This document shows, piece by piece, positions 9,366 to 19,620 of a stretch of 20,391 nt of DNA (its first letter is position 1; the number at the start of each line of letters is the position of its first letter). Both the position numbers and the translations under genes were made by a program. The notes beneath the pieces were generated by a model, which ran no database searches, had not been told where the DNA came from, and saw only the letters and a list, made by a program, of their open reading frames with translations. Source of the DNA: Parachlorella kessleri (Eukaryota > Chlorophyta > Trebouxiophyceae > Chlorellales > Chlorellaceae); NCBI GenBank assembly GCA_001598975.1, contig BBXU01001597.1, forward strand, positions 1 to 20,391. The letters are read 5' to 3'.

Positions 9366-10418
9366 TCATTCCATTGGGTCGTATTCATCTGCAGAATCGT
9401 GCAGACTGTCACACTGGTCCGCCAAGTTGTTCACCGCTGCTGCTGCCACGTCAGCATGTAGCTGCTCCTTGGCTGCCGGCTGCCGGCCTGGTAGCGAGCA
9501 GGTGCGGCATGCGAGGGCGCACTCCAGGGGCACAATAGGCAAGCAGTTGCAGTTGCAGACCTCGATCATGTTGTTGTCAGGGTCATGGAAGAACACCTGC
9601 AGAGGCAGAAGCTATCAGGTGGGCGAACGTGGCCTAGGAGCGTGCAAGTGCAGCGTAGCATACCCCACACTCCACACGGGTTGCCAAGCACCGGCAAGTT
9701 TGCGTTATTCCTGCAATGTAGTCCTCAAACGGCTGCCACTATAGGCTAACCTAAAGCACCAGCCCACTTGCTACTACAAGATGAAGAATGCAAAACACAC
9801 CCCAAGTAGGACTTGCCTGCTGCACCTGCACACCCCCCTCCAGGATGACCTGCTTCACATAAGCAATCCCAAGCTCCTCCAGCCGCTGCTGCACGTCCTC
9901 AAGGCTGTCAGCCTGCAGCGCCAGGCCAGACTGCCAGTCACGACGCACGGCAGGCAAGGTTCCATGCCTTGGCATGAATTTGCAAAGGTGCATGCTTTTC
10001 CCAGCAACGCCAGCCTGGAGTTAGGGCGCTGAACAAGACCCGGTAGCAGCGTTTCACTGCAAGGGTCGCACGCAGAGTGGCGCGCTGCCTCACCTGAAAG
10101 GACAGATGGTCAGCCTTGGGATCAATTACGGAAGGCCGCGCCACAGGCGCCCCTTCGATTAGGTGGATGCCCACCTGGTAGTTCCAGAGCCTGCAACACA
10201 CCCACAAGCACCCGCAAACGTTACGAGGGCACAGTCCGTTAAGGGCGGTTAAATCACCCAAGGCTAGCAACTCACCAGGAACCGCCGAACTCAAAAGATG
10301 ACGGCCGCTGCACTTCTGTAAACCCCAGGACGTCTCGGTAGAAGGCAGTGGACTTGCCCACATCAGTCACAACCCTAGAGATGTGGTTCACGCAGCAGAG
10401 TGGAAGTGCGGGCGCCAT
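9366..10418 (-). CDS. Glyoxalase/VOC-superfamily protein, plant GLYI-like (4 exons)
   Basis: Exons in transcript order: 10418-10276, 10190-10094, 9912-9817, 9596-9366, 567 nt, 188 residues, all phases consistent. Landmarks in order: VNHISRVVTD with FYRDVLGF (residues about 10-33), the classic first VOC strand/helix; NYQVGIHLIEG (about 51-61); KADHLSFQ (about 73-80); RLEELGIAYVKQ; EGGVQVQQ joined to VFFHDPDNNMIEVCNC (about 106-130); then an Ala-rich and acidic tail. This order and spacing match plant lactoylglutathione-lyase-like proteins of the Arabidopsis GLYI7 type. His12, His76 and Glu124 sit where VOC metal ligands are expected. The family fold binds a divalent metal; many plant members of this branch are not proven glyoxalase I enzymes, so methylglyoxal detoxification is only a possibility. 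It is probably cytosolic because no targeting peptide is visible. The start is the ATG at 10418; an upstream TTG is ignored. The third intron uses a GC donor. Confidence 0.92.
9597..9816 (-). other. GC-AG intron in the glyoxalase-like gene
   Basis: The 220-nt intron begins CAG|gcaagt and ends ctgcag|GTG. Use of this donor gives GGVQVQQ-VFFHDPD, which aligns without a gap to GGIQVDQLFFHDPD in the Arabidopsis relative. A GT donor (CAG|gtgcag) lies 9 nt upstream in the same phase and would simply remove VQQ, so the two sites could be alternative. Confidence 0.72.
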
Positions 10419-11194
10419 TATCGCAGGGTGTGTAGCAATAGAGGGAGGGGAGTAAGGCAATATATGCTGTTTCGCGACAGGGCAGCTGCTCTGGGAGGGC
10501 GCGAGGATCTGGGTCCCGCCAAACGCGTTTTGCAGGACCGCCGGCTCCCATTGACACTGGGCAACTCATTATGGTCCCAGAGTACATACCACCCCTGCCG
10601 CACGCCGCTGCTGGCCTGTCTATAGAGGCCAGGCGGATGCAGCCCTGGGCTGTGATGGTCGTCCAGGCATCCCAACCAACAACCAGCAGTGTGGAGTGAT
10701 GTGGTACTCAATTATTCATCAGTAACACTAGCCGCTCCGTATGTTCATCAACTAATTCTCACTCGTTAAACGTTCTGCTGGCCTGAGGAAGGCAACATTC
10801 AGGCCTTCCTCAGGTGTCATCCTCAGTTGTCATTGTGCACTTTGCTTTCTATGTTGCTTGGCTGTGTTAACACACAGAGAAGCATGACTTGCTGTCCCTT
10901 TTAACAGAAGGTAACCGCGAATAATCACACACATCAGAAGGGAAAAAGTATGCATCTCAGTTGCGCATGCTTGGATGATGCAAGCAGTGTAGACAATTTC
11001 CTTTGAAGTGCATGTAATTGCGTAGACATTCCCATGTTTACCAAGCCAGTTTACCAAGCCAGAATCCTAGAATCCAGCACCCGCAGATCCCACAGCGTTT
11101 CAACACGGCAATCCCTCCCGATGAGGCAAGCCCTCCCGATGACCAGGGTGCTCCACAGCATGGCGACTACGAGCAGCACACAGTCTGTGTGATA
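10419..11194. promoter_or_regulatory. Head-to-head spacer of the glyoxalase-like gene and RFT1
   Basis: This gap of about 0.78 kb between divergent genes probably contains both promoters. A TATATT on the minus strand (10466-10461) lies about 43 nt upstream of the glyoxalase ATG. A perfect 12-bp hairpin (10782-10814) is the most striking element. The stretch 10720-11000 is relatively AT-rich. An open antisense frame (11305-11051, minus) overlaps the right edge; see findings. No recognised exon lies inside. Confidence 0.45.
10782..10814. repeat. Perfect 12-bp inverted repeat (hairpin), 9-nt loop
   Basis: CCTGAGGAAGGC at 10782-10793 and GCCTTCCTCAGG at 10803-10814 are exact reverse complements separated by AACATTCAG. 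It lies near the middle of the divergent spacer. It could be a binding site for a dimeric regulator, a transcription-blocking structure, or a relic of a small inverted-repeat element. No flanking duplication is evident. Confidence 0.9.
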
Positions 11195-14162
11195 ATGGTG
11201 CAGATGGAAGGAGCGTCGCTGGCGCTCGATGGTTTTCTGCACCTGCTGGGCAAGTGTCTGCAAGTGATCAGTTTGCTTGCCTTGCATCCGTTCCTGCCAC
11301 ACCATGCGCCCTTTATCGTTATGCAAGCTCCCGTGCAGTGTCCCAGGTTGCTACCAGGCTCCTAACATTTGTCCTCAACCTCCTGAGCACCCGGTCTCTC
11401 ACGCCTGAGGCTTATGGGGTGAGTACGAGGCTGGCAAGCATCGCCTCCCCCTCGCACACTTTGTTGATGGGTGTAGGCAGTGCGAACATAGAGGGGAAGC
11501 GGTGAGCTGTACTGACAGGGCCGGGAACTTTTTCAGGCACAGACTGGGTGCAGAGCACCAATCCGGCCTTGTAACCCTTCTTAGGGGAGCATCCCGTCTG
11601 TTGGGCGGTGGGCGCTGCGGCCTTCTCATTCCACAGGCCGCGCTGTGCAGGTGGCCGCTGTCCAGTTCCACCTCATTAACACCACCATCCTTTTCATCTC
11701 AAGAGAGGGCTTCCGCCGCGGGTGCCTGCGAGTTAGCCCCAGTGACCCCCTGGCGACCCGCAAGGTGCTCAGCGTGGCGACGCTCACTGTGCCCTGTGGG
11801 GCGCTGCTATCCACAGCCGTGATAGCTGCCCTGCTGAAGCAGCAGCAGGGCAAAGCGGATGCAGCGTACAGAGCTGCCCTAGTCATGCAAGGTGGGCGGG
11901 TGCTTACATAGTCCCCAGGATCTTGCGTATGGATGAACAAGTGCGAGTTGTACAATGTGGGAAGGAAACCTCAACAGGTTAAGATTGTGATAGGTCACCC
12001 TTGGACCCATCATCATGCACGAATTTGCAAGCTTGGTCAAGGTAGGCAGCAGGACGGTGCCGACAGGGCAAGTGAAGGCAAATCGGCACAGATTGGCATC
12101 GTGACCATGTGACCCGCACCTCCCTTAAGACTGGGCCCAAAACCACTTCCAGCAGGCGTTCCGGCCTGAAGGGCTCACTCTCTCTTCACGGTACATGTAG
12201 GTGCTGCTGCATTCCTGGAGATATGCTCGGAGCCGCTATACATCCTGGCCAGCACGCGGCTCCTCTTCAGGCTGCGGGTCGCGGTAGAGACGTGCGCCAC
12301 TGTGGCCAAGGGGGTGGTGCTGCTGCTGCTGGTCAGAGCAGGGACTGTTGCCCCAGCAATAGCATTCTCCTGGGCGCAGCTGGCCTATGCTGCGGTGGTG
12401 CTGGCGGGGTATGTGATCTACTTTGCTCCTCAGGCCTTGGGACACTGGCACCAGCGGCGGTGGTGGCGCCGGCAGCAGCAGCAGCCTCAGCAAGGGCCGA
12501 GTAGTAAGCAAGGTAGCCACAGCGTGGGGGAGCGGCCAGCAGGGTGGGCTCCAGACCGCCAGCTGCTGCATGTGTCAGGCACCTTCACGCTGCAGGTGGG
12601 CATTGCAAATTGCCTGCTCTAGTTGCACCCGGCGAGCTTCCCCTCACAGAGCAAAGCCACAACAGACAGCCAGTGGGCTGGCCGGCTACCTATGTCCCTA
12701 TGGCTGTGACCTGGCTGAACATCATACATCGGTCACGCGATTCCTTTTTATATAGTGGCAGCCAGCAAAGCCCTCCAACCCCCACCCCCACACACGCCCC
12801 CACGCCTTCTGCCCCTGCGATGTCCGAGGCCGACCTACCCAGCTTGCTGCACCGCCTTGGTTGGTAAAACACTGTGGCTGGTTGGCCGGCTGGGTGCAGG
12901 CGGTGGAGAAGCTGTTCCTGGCTGAGGGCAGCAAGATGGTGCTGGCAGCGGTGCAGGGCCCGCGCAGCCAGGGCGTGTATGGGCTGGTGGCCAACCTGGG
13001 GTCGCTGGCGGTGCGCACGCTGTTCCAGCCCTTCGAAGAAGCGGCATTCACCGCCTTCAGCCAAGCAGGCGCTGCAGGTTGGTTTAGAACTGATTAGGGG
13101 GACGGGGGGACGGTAGCAAGCTGTTGTTGGTTGGCATGGTCCAATGGACATGGGTATTCTGGTGTCGCGGATGGAGAGATTGCTTGGGTTATCGGATGCA
13201 GGAAGGCTGACTGGGGCACCTCCTTGCGCCAGGTGTGCCCCATCCCGGAAGCAGTGCGCCTGCTGTGGCCTCTAGCACGCATTATAATGCATGTAAGCAG
13301 GGTGCAAATTCACAGCGTTGCCCACCAAACTCTGCCCCTCACCCACCCTACGGCCTGCACATACATGCTTGCAGGCGCCAGCGGGCCTCCCAGCCTGCCG
13401 CAGCTGGCGCAGCAGTGGCGGCTGCTGTCGCTGCTCACGCGGGCCATCCTGGTGGTCGGCCTGGTAGCAGCAGCCTTCGGCCCCGCCTACTCATACCTAG
13501 CCCTGCTTCTAGTCTACTCGCGACGCTGGGCAGATACGGAGGCTGCTGCAGCACTTGGACTGTACAGCCAGTACCTTGTCCTGCTGGCTGCCAATGGCAC
13601 CTTAGAGGCCTTTGTGCACTCTGTGGCCACCCCCCGGCAGCTGCAGCGGATCAATGTGTGGTTGGTGGGCTTTGCGGCGCTGCACCTGGGCGCCAGCGTG
13701 CTCGCTGTGCGCAGCGGGGGCGCCACAGGGCTGCTGCTGGCGGACGCAGCCAACATGGCGGTGCGCATTGCCTACTGCCTGGCCTTCATTGCGCGGCGGT
13801 TCCAAGCCGTGGGCGGCTTTGCCCTGCGCAGCATGCTGCCAGCGCGCTGGACGCTGCTGGCCCTGGCTAGCACTTTTCTGGCCACGTGTGCCTCTAGAGT
13901 GTTGCTGCTCCCTGAGTCAGCAGGGCTGTGGCACTGGTGGCAGCCAGGGTGTGATGGCGGCAGCAGTCCTGGCAGCTGGGCGGCGCTGGGCCCCTTGGCT
14001 GGGTTGAGGTGGCAGGCCCGTGCGGTGCTGCATGTGCTGGTGGGCACTGGCTGCCTGGGCCTGGTGGCAGGGGTGGTGTTTGTCTGTGAGAGGGATGTGC
14101 TGCGCCAGCTGCGGGCGCTGCGGGGGAGTAGGGGGGCCCAGGAAGAGAAGAAGCAGGCTTGA
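11195..14162 (+). CDS. RFT1: RFT1-family protein for dolichol-linked oligosaccharide (N-glycosylation); start unresolved
   Basis: Secure exons: about 11339-11418, 11651-11891, 12201-12595, 12900-13077, 13375-14162 (TGA). They give about 560 residues with matching phases (human RFT1 is 541). RFT1 is a polytopic ER membrane protein of the MOP flippase fold, needed for Man5GlcNAc2-PP-dolichol to reach the ER lumen. Landmarks: RLLTFVLNLLSTRSLTPEAYG; AVQFHLINTTILFISREGFRRGCLR (close to plant RFT1); LEICSEPLYILASTRL; WAQLAYAAVVLAGYVIYF; VEKLFLAEGSKMVL; VYGLVANLGSLAVRTLFQPFEE; YSQYLVLLAANGTLEAF. Most of the rest is hydrophobic helix. A Gln/Arg-rich loop (WWRRQQQQPQQG, near 12460-12500) is an insertion relative to the core. 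The first coding exon is not certain. The best candidate is the ATG at 11195 ending at 11231 (phase 1, weak gttttc donor) and spliced to 11339, giving MVQMEGASLALD before VSQVATRLL. No upstream in-frame ATG exists for the 11339 exon without an intron. Confidence 0.9.
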
Positions 14163-15097
14163 GGTCGGCCAGGGCTGCTGTTGATGCCAACGTAAGGCTG
14201 AGAGCCCTGCCTCAGCGAAGGGTCGCACGGGCTTTGGAGGGGTAGTCCTGTCCAGAGAGCCGGTTGGGTGGGTTTGCAGAGATGGGCGGTCGAGGCACCG
14301 CTGGGCGGTACGGCGGCGGTAGGAAAAGACCCAGGGAGCGGAGGTAGTGGACTGGGCCTTCTTGTGATAGGAGGATGGGCCATAGATGAACAGCTGCCAG
14401 GAGCTGCCAAGTAGCAGAGGAGCAAACTGGCAAGAGGGGCGACCCTGGGGCAGTGCCTGTTGGCAGCGTTGAGCCAGGAATACGTGCAACTTTACGGTAC
14501 CGTGCTTTTCCTGGCTATGCTGCTGCAGATACATATCCTCTGGTTGCACTTTCTCTCAAATACATTTGCTTGTAGTCACATGGACCTTAGCTTGTCTCAG
14601 GATAGACCAACTGGCTCGGACCCTTGCATCCAGCCCTATCAGCCTACACTTAGTTGTACCAACCGATTAGAACCAAGGGGCTACACCACGTCTGAACTGA
14701 CATGGCAGCTACTGGAGCAGATGTGACTGCAAGTGATCACGTGGCTAGCTCCAGGATGGGCCAGTAGGAGCGAGTGAATAATTGTGATTACTGGTTCCCG
14801 CAACGCGGTCCGCCAGACTGCAGGACCATGACATATGACAAGGAAACCCTCCAAGGGTTCGATTCCTATGGTTGCTTGTGTTCCTGGTAATTTCGCTCTA
14901 GCGCGTCATTCGCGCTTGTGTTCCTGGCAACCTCGCTCAAGCGCGACATTCGCGCAACTCATCCCCTCGCAATCTTGTACCAACCGGTGTCTAAGCGAGA
15001 ACTGTTGACTGTGTTGTCGCCTCATTCTTAAGACGCGTCGTTGCGCATACCGATCAGGAACAGCTTGGCACCTGGGTACCCAGCCTTGACCACTGAC
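14163..15097. other. Intergenic region between RFT1 and the oxidase gene
   Basis: This 935-nt spacer separates two tandem genes. It should hold the RFT1 3' UTR and the oxidase promoter. No TGTAA is evident after RFT1. Frames seen here are short and of unlikely composition. The notable structure is the 40-bp tandem repeat at 14875-14954, about 145-225 nt before the oxidase ATG. Confidence 0.5.
14875..14954. repeat. 40-bp tandem repeat (2 copies) with a GC palindrome
   Basis: Copies lie at 14875-14914 and 14915-14954, with 5 substitutions in 40. Each includes GCGCG-WCATT-CGCGC (14901-14915 and 14941-14955), a 5-bp perfect stem with a 5-nt loop. The only change within that motif is a T/A in the loop, so all stem bases are unchanged. 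Its position upstream of the oxidase suggests a promoter element, but this is inference. Confidence 0.85.
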
Positions 15098-18000
15098 ATG
15101 CATATGCGGAGCGCAGGTGTGACCGCCAGTCTCGCCACACTGCTGGCCTTGCTGGTGTCGGGCCCTGCGTGGGGTCAGAACGACCTACAGCCCATGTTCT
15201 ATAGCTGTCTAAGTGCCACGGGAGCCGAGGTGGTCCTCCCAAGTGATCCATCATACAGCACTGCAAGCAAGGTATGGTCATGACGGTGTACGGGGTGAGG
15301 ACAGAAGGGGACACATCTCTTTCTGACCTCCATACCCCCTAACCATTGAAGATGGTGGGAGGGGAGGGGGTGGAAGGGCGCACAACCTCCTCTGTGAGTG
15401 GGGAGGTGGGGGCTCACCCCTGGCTTAACAGAGGTCCAGCCTTAACCAAGGGGATGCCCATGTTCTTACTGATGAAAAATTGCAACCAATGGCACTCGCT
15501 GGACTCTCTCATACCTTTACTCATTACCTCTGCTCAGCCCTTTTGTGGATGCAGTTGCACATCTAAGCAGGCTCAGCGTGAGGGTTTGACCCCCCTTGCC
15601 CACTGTCACTGGCTGCCCTGCAGCAAGCCAACGGTCTCTACGACAACCTTCTCCCCCTCGCCATCGTGTATGCCAGCACTGTTGAGGATGTGCAGCAGGC
15701 TGTCAAGTGCGCCAAGCAGTACTCCGTCCACCTCATCCCACGCTCTGCCGGGCACAGCGTGATGGGTGCGTGAGGGGGCTGTTTGGACGGTTGAGGTACT
15801 CCTGGTAGGCCTACATGCTCAGGTTGTGCCAGGCTGGCTATGCCATGATGCACCATTGCTCAGCACCGTTCTGGTTCTGTCTCTGGGGCGGGAGGGCTGT
15901 CTCCTCCATCGCGCCGATTCCTGGCTCCGTACCAAGTGCTGTGCAAGTGGCACATGGCACATGGCATATGAACAGACAGAAGCCGTGTCATGGTGTCACC
16001 CCATAGTACCTAATGTGGGGAATAGTAGTTATATGTGTGTGTACCAGTGCTGTGCGAAGTGGCACGCCAGGAAGAACAGCAGCATAGGGTGCCAGATGTC
16101 CTCAAGCCGCAACTGCAGCCCGCCCGGCTGGCTTCCTGGCCGCAGGGCTGTCCGTGAGGCAGGGGGCGGTGACCCTGGACGTGAGCCGCATGCACGCCGT
16201 CACCGTTGGCCCTTACGCCAGCACGGTCACAGTGCAGGCCGGTGCCTTCATTGGACAGGTAGGGGAGGCTGGGCTTGACTACATTACTTGCATGCGTGTC
16301 GCAAGCGGTATTGCTGGCTGCCCAGGTGCCCAAACACTAGCACTTAGCCTGTGGTGTTGATTGTGGCACCTAGCCTTCCCTGCTTGGTTGATCAAGCGTG
16401 CCACCAAGTGTGTGCTCGTCTTGCCTGCCCCAGGTGTACTACGCGGCGGCCACCAGCTCGGGTGGATTCATGGGGTACCCGGGGGGCGTGTGCCCAAACG
16501 TGGGCGTCGGCGGCCACTTGCCCGGTGGCGGCATCGGCTACCTCACGCGCATGTACGGCTTTGCCTGTGACCACATTCTGGCGGTCAAGATGGTGGGTGG
16601 GAAGTCGGCCTCTTCCATTCTGTGTGCAACACTGCAGCATGCCTGCTGACCAGCATTGGCTGCTTTACCGGCGGGTTGGGGGCTCCAAAGCCCGTTGGGT
16701 ACTGTGCTTCCCACGGGTGAATCTCAAGCAATGTTTTGTTTGGGTACCCTTTTGGTACCCTTGTACGTGTAAGTATATGCCGCCAGGAACCGTTGTCAAG
16801 CCTCTTGCGGCTCTGACATGCAGTTGGCAGTCAGCAGGCTACCGGTACGTACCAAGCGTTCTTTGCAAGGCAAATGCTCGCGCAGGTGGCTGCATCTGGG
16901 GAGCTGGTTGTTGCTGACAACACCCAGAACCAGGACTTGCTGTGGGCGGCCTGCGGGTCGGGCGGGGGCAGCCTGGGTAAAGAGGAGCCGTGGGGTTTGT
17001 CCGCTAGCATGACCTAGCCGTGGTTATGTTGCTGTGGGCAAGGCGGCTGACTCGGATCTCCACTGCTGGCCACCACAGCAAGACGAAGGCCTTTGATGGC
17101 CATTCCATGTCTTACGTATTGGCAGCAAACGCACGTGTCTACTTACAGCCTCCAGGGCTGTGTGTGTGTGTCCAGCGCCGTGTCCCTGTGGGCTTGCAGG
17201 GGTGACAGTGGAGTACACTGTGCGCCTGGTGGGTGTGCCCCAGAATGTCACCATCTGGAGTGCTACCGCCGGCATGAACGATGTAAGTACTTGGCAACAA
17301 TGAGTAGTTGAGCATGGTCAGAAAGCGTCACTGTCGGTTGTCTTGCTGAAACAGCAAGAGGGGTCTGTGCGGTGTGCCACTCGCTGGCCCCCTTGCTGCC
17401 TTGGCGTGCTGAAGGTACCGTCCCCCATCCTTCTTGGAAGTCCAAGTTGTGAGCCGTCCGGTGCAAGGGGCGGCCCGTGTAAAAATAAGGCCCCAGTCGC
17501 CCCTCCTCCTGCATTGGGTGATGAGGATACCATTCACACATCCCGGGGATCCTCACTTGTAGGGTAGTGCTTTGCAAGGAGTGCGTGAGCCAGCCTGGCA
17601 CGGTAGGTCAGAGCTGACTACCGCCTGCAGGCAGCCGCCATTGCTGAGTTCTACCAGAGCTGGGCCCCACAGCTGCCCCACGAGATGACCACTTACCTGA
17701 ACCTCCGGCAGCAGGTCCTCCTTAGTGGCATGGTAAGCAGGGCAGGCAGCAGGAACTGCATTGCACTAGCCGTGGTGACTGACCCCTGGCCAGGCCTTTC
17801 AGGCTTGTGGGCACCTTGCTGCTGCGACCTGCAACCTGTGGCATGTGACACAGCGGTGGCTGCATTCTGTGGTGACCTGGCTCGGCTTCCTTCTGAATCC
17901 ACACATGGGCAGCTGGTACTGCCTGCAGTACCTTGGCCCCACTGACGAGGCCAGCCGCATCCTAAAGGAGTCCAATGTCATGGAGCTGGCTGACTGGCTG

Positions 18001-19478
18001 CCAAACAGCTTCATCCCGCGAGAGATGCCCTGGATCCAAGCAGTCGCACTGCTGTCCAATGGTATGTGCCGAGGGGTGGCACTGAGCGTGCCTGGCATGT
18101 TCATGTGGGGCATGCTGCTGCCGCCAGGCTGTGGAAGGCACTTTTGTTGCTGAATAGCTTAACGGTTGGCATGGTAGCTACACATTGCGAACCTTGGATA
18201 CAAGCGTGGGTGGGTAATGTGATGCTGCAGACCCCTTCTACACCAAAAACATCAGCAACATGGCAACCCGCTACCACCCTCCGGCCCAGATGACCCTGGC
18301 TAGCAAGTCCAAGTCCTACAACGTGTTCAGCCCCCTCCCCGAGGACGCCCTGGATGCGCTGGTGCACTTTGCCAACTACACGCCTGGCGGCTGGGTGGCA
18401 ATGCAGGCCTGGGGGGTGAGTTACTAGGAAGCAGCACCCGCACCCCAGTTCCTGCCGTGCAGCACACACTTGTAAACTATGAGCTAGGTGGGTGTTGTGC
18501 AGGGCATGCGTCTGAGACGTAAACTATGTGGCTGCTGTGTTTGCGCCAGCCTGTGTCAGCTACAATCCCCATGTAGGTCACCTTGTCCCCCTCTCCAAGC
18601 TAGCCATTGCCCCACGCCCTTTGCAGGCAGCTTGCTCTATGACAATGGTGTTATTTTGATGTGGAAACATGCAATGAGGTGGGAGCCGCCGTTGTGCCTC
18701 ACAGGGCCGCATGGCTGAGATCCCCGCCAACGCCACCGCCTTCCCCTGGCGCAATGCCATCATGAACATCTTCTACTCCACCAGCTGGGTGCCCGGCCAG
18801 GCCTCGCCCGCCACCATCTCCTCCGCGCTCACCTACCTCACCGAGACTCAGAACGTGTTGTCGCCCTACATACCTTACCAGGCCTCATGTTAGTCGGACT
18901 AGCTGCCACGTGTTGCATGCAGCCGTCGTGCTGTAGAATTGCTTGCCAGCCAGCTGAAGATAGGCCCAATGGTATCGGGAGTGTGTGCACCGCACTCCTG
19001 TGTGTCGTAGGTCTGCAGTGTGCCAGGAGGAAGCAACCACTGGTGCTAGGCTCTGCCTACAAGTGTGCACCGCGTGCATGTGTGTGTGCGTGCAGACCTG
19101 AACTACCTGGACACCGACCTGGCCTCCTGGCCCACTGCTTACTGGGGGGACAACGCACCAAGGTAGGGAGGGAGGTAGGGAGGCCTTTGCTGATACTCTG
19201 TATAGTTGGGGCAAGCGGCGTTCACCTAAAGGCAGCAGACTCATACCCCCGGAACAGGCTGCCTGGTGCAGCGCTGCTGGTGGGAACCACACACTGGATA
19301 GCCCATCCATCCAGGCCCCATGAAGTGGGTCGCCTGACGATCTAGAAAGGGTCATTGAGAGGCACGCACATGAACCTACTGCCGGGGCTGCAGGCTGCAA
19401 GAGGTGAAGCGGCAGTACGATCCCACCAACTTCTTCAGCAACGAGCTCGTGTTAACTACAACCCAGAGTCTTACCTGA
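15098..19478 (+). CDS. Secreted berberine-bridge-enzyme-like FAD oxidase, bicovalent flavin type (12 exons)
   Basis: Exons: 15098-15271, 15624-15765, 16146-16258, 16434-16592, 16886-16976, 17200-17282, 17631-17732, 17929-18061, 18231-18415, 18705-18888, 19096-19162, 19394-19478. All introns are GT-AG and the sum is 1518 nt, exactly 505 codons plus TGA, normal for the family. Domains: signal peptide (about 1-27, ending PAWGQ); FAD-binding PCMH domain with VYASTVEDVQQAVKCAK, PRSAGHS (His102, expected 8-alpha-histidyl FAD link), and GGVCPNVGVGGHLPGGGIG (Cys163, expected 6-S-cysteinyl link); LLWAACGSGGGSLGGVTVEYTVRL split over two exons; a substrate domain with SGMYLGPTDEA; and the BBE C-terminal domain with YLNYLDTD and VKRQYDPTNFFS. 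Four N-glycosylation sequons (NVT, NIS, NYT, NAT) fit a secretory-pathway enzyme. Known relatives oxidise alcohols, sugars or alkaloids using O2; the substrate here is unknown. The exon 3 acceptor at 16145 was chosen because it gives a gapless fit; an acceptor upstream near 16117 is possible. The start is the first ATG before the hydrophobic leader; a second ATG lies two codons on. Confidence 0.94.
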
Positions 19479-19620
19479 AGCCAAGGACCTGCTGTTGCAG
19501 ATATGGTCAGTGCTGCTGAGGTTCTGTGTTATGTGCCGTGTATGAAGGTAAGCAAGGAAGGCTCTTACTTCTGAAACGCTTGTTATTTCGGCAAGTCTGG
19601 CATGCCAAGCGTTCTTTGCA
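16852..19620 (+). repeat. Dispersed 16-bp direct repeat
   Basis: CCAAGCGTTCTTTGCA occurs at 16852-16867 (oxidase intron, about 19 nt before an exon) and at 19605-19620 (3' flank of the same gene, just before an AG). The coordinates span both copies. Possibly chance, possibly a shared acceptor-proximal or duplicated segment. Confidence 0.6.

Noticed and set aside
13772..14549. Long minus-strand Pro/Ser-rich frames opposite the last RFT1 exon
   Set aside because: Antisense shadows of GC-rich coding sequence with unlikely composition; the sense strand matches RFT1.
14856..14866. Exact tRNA B-box-like string GGTTCGATTCC
   Set aside because: The flanking bases do not form a full T stem, and no matching acceptor stem, D arm or anticodon arm is found about 70 nt upstream.
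16118..16145. Alternative oxidase exon 3 start at the upstream cag (about 16117)
   Set aside because: It keeps the frame but inserts about nine residues after GHSVM that the family lacks; the acceptor at 16145 aligns without a gap.
17845..17928. Extension of oxidase exon 8 upstream through an open frame with ATG
   Set aside because: Joining SGM directly to YLGPTDEA at 17929 gives the expected beta-strand/YLGP pattern. The upstream open part has no family match and there is a clean ctgcctgcag acceptor.
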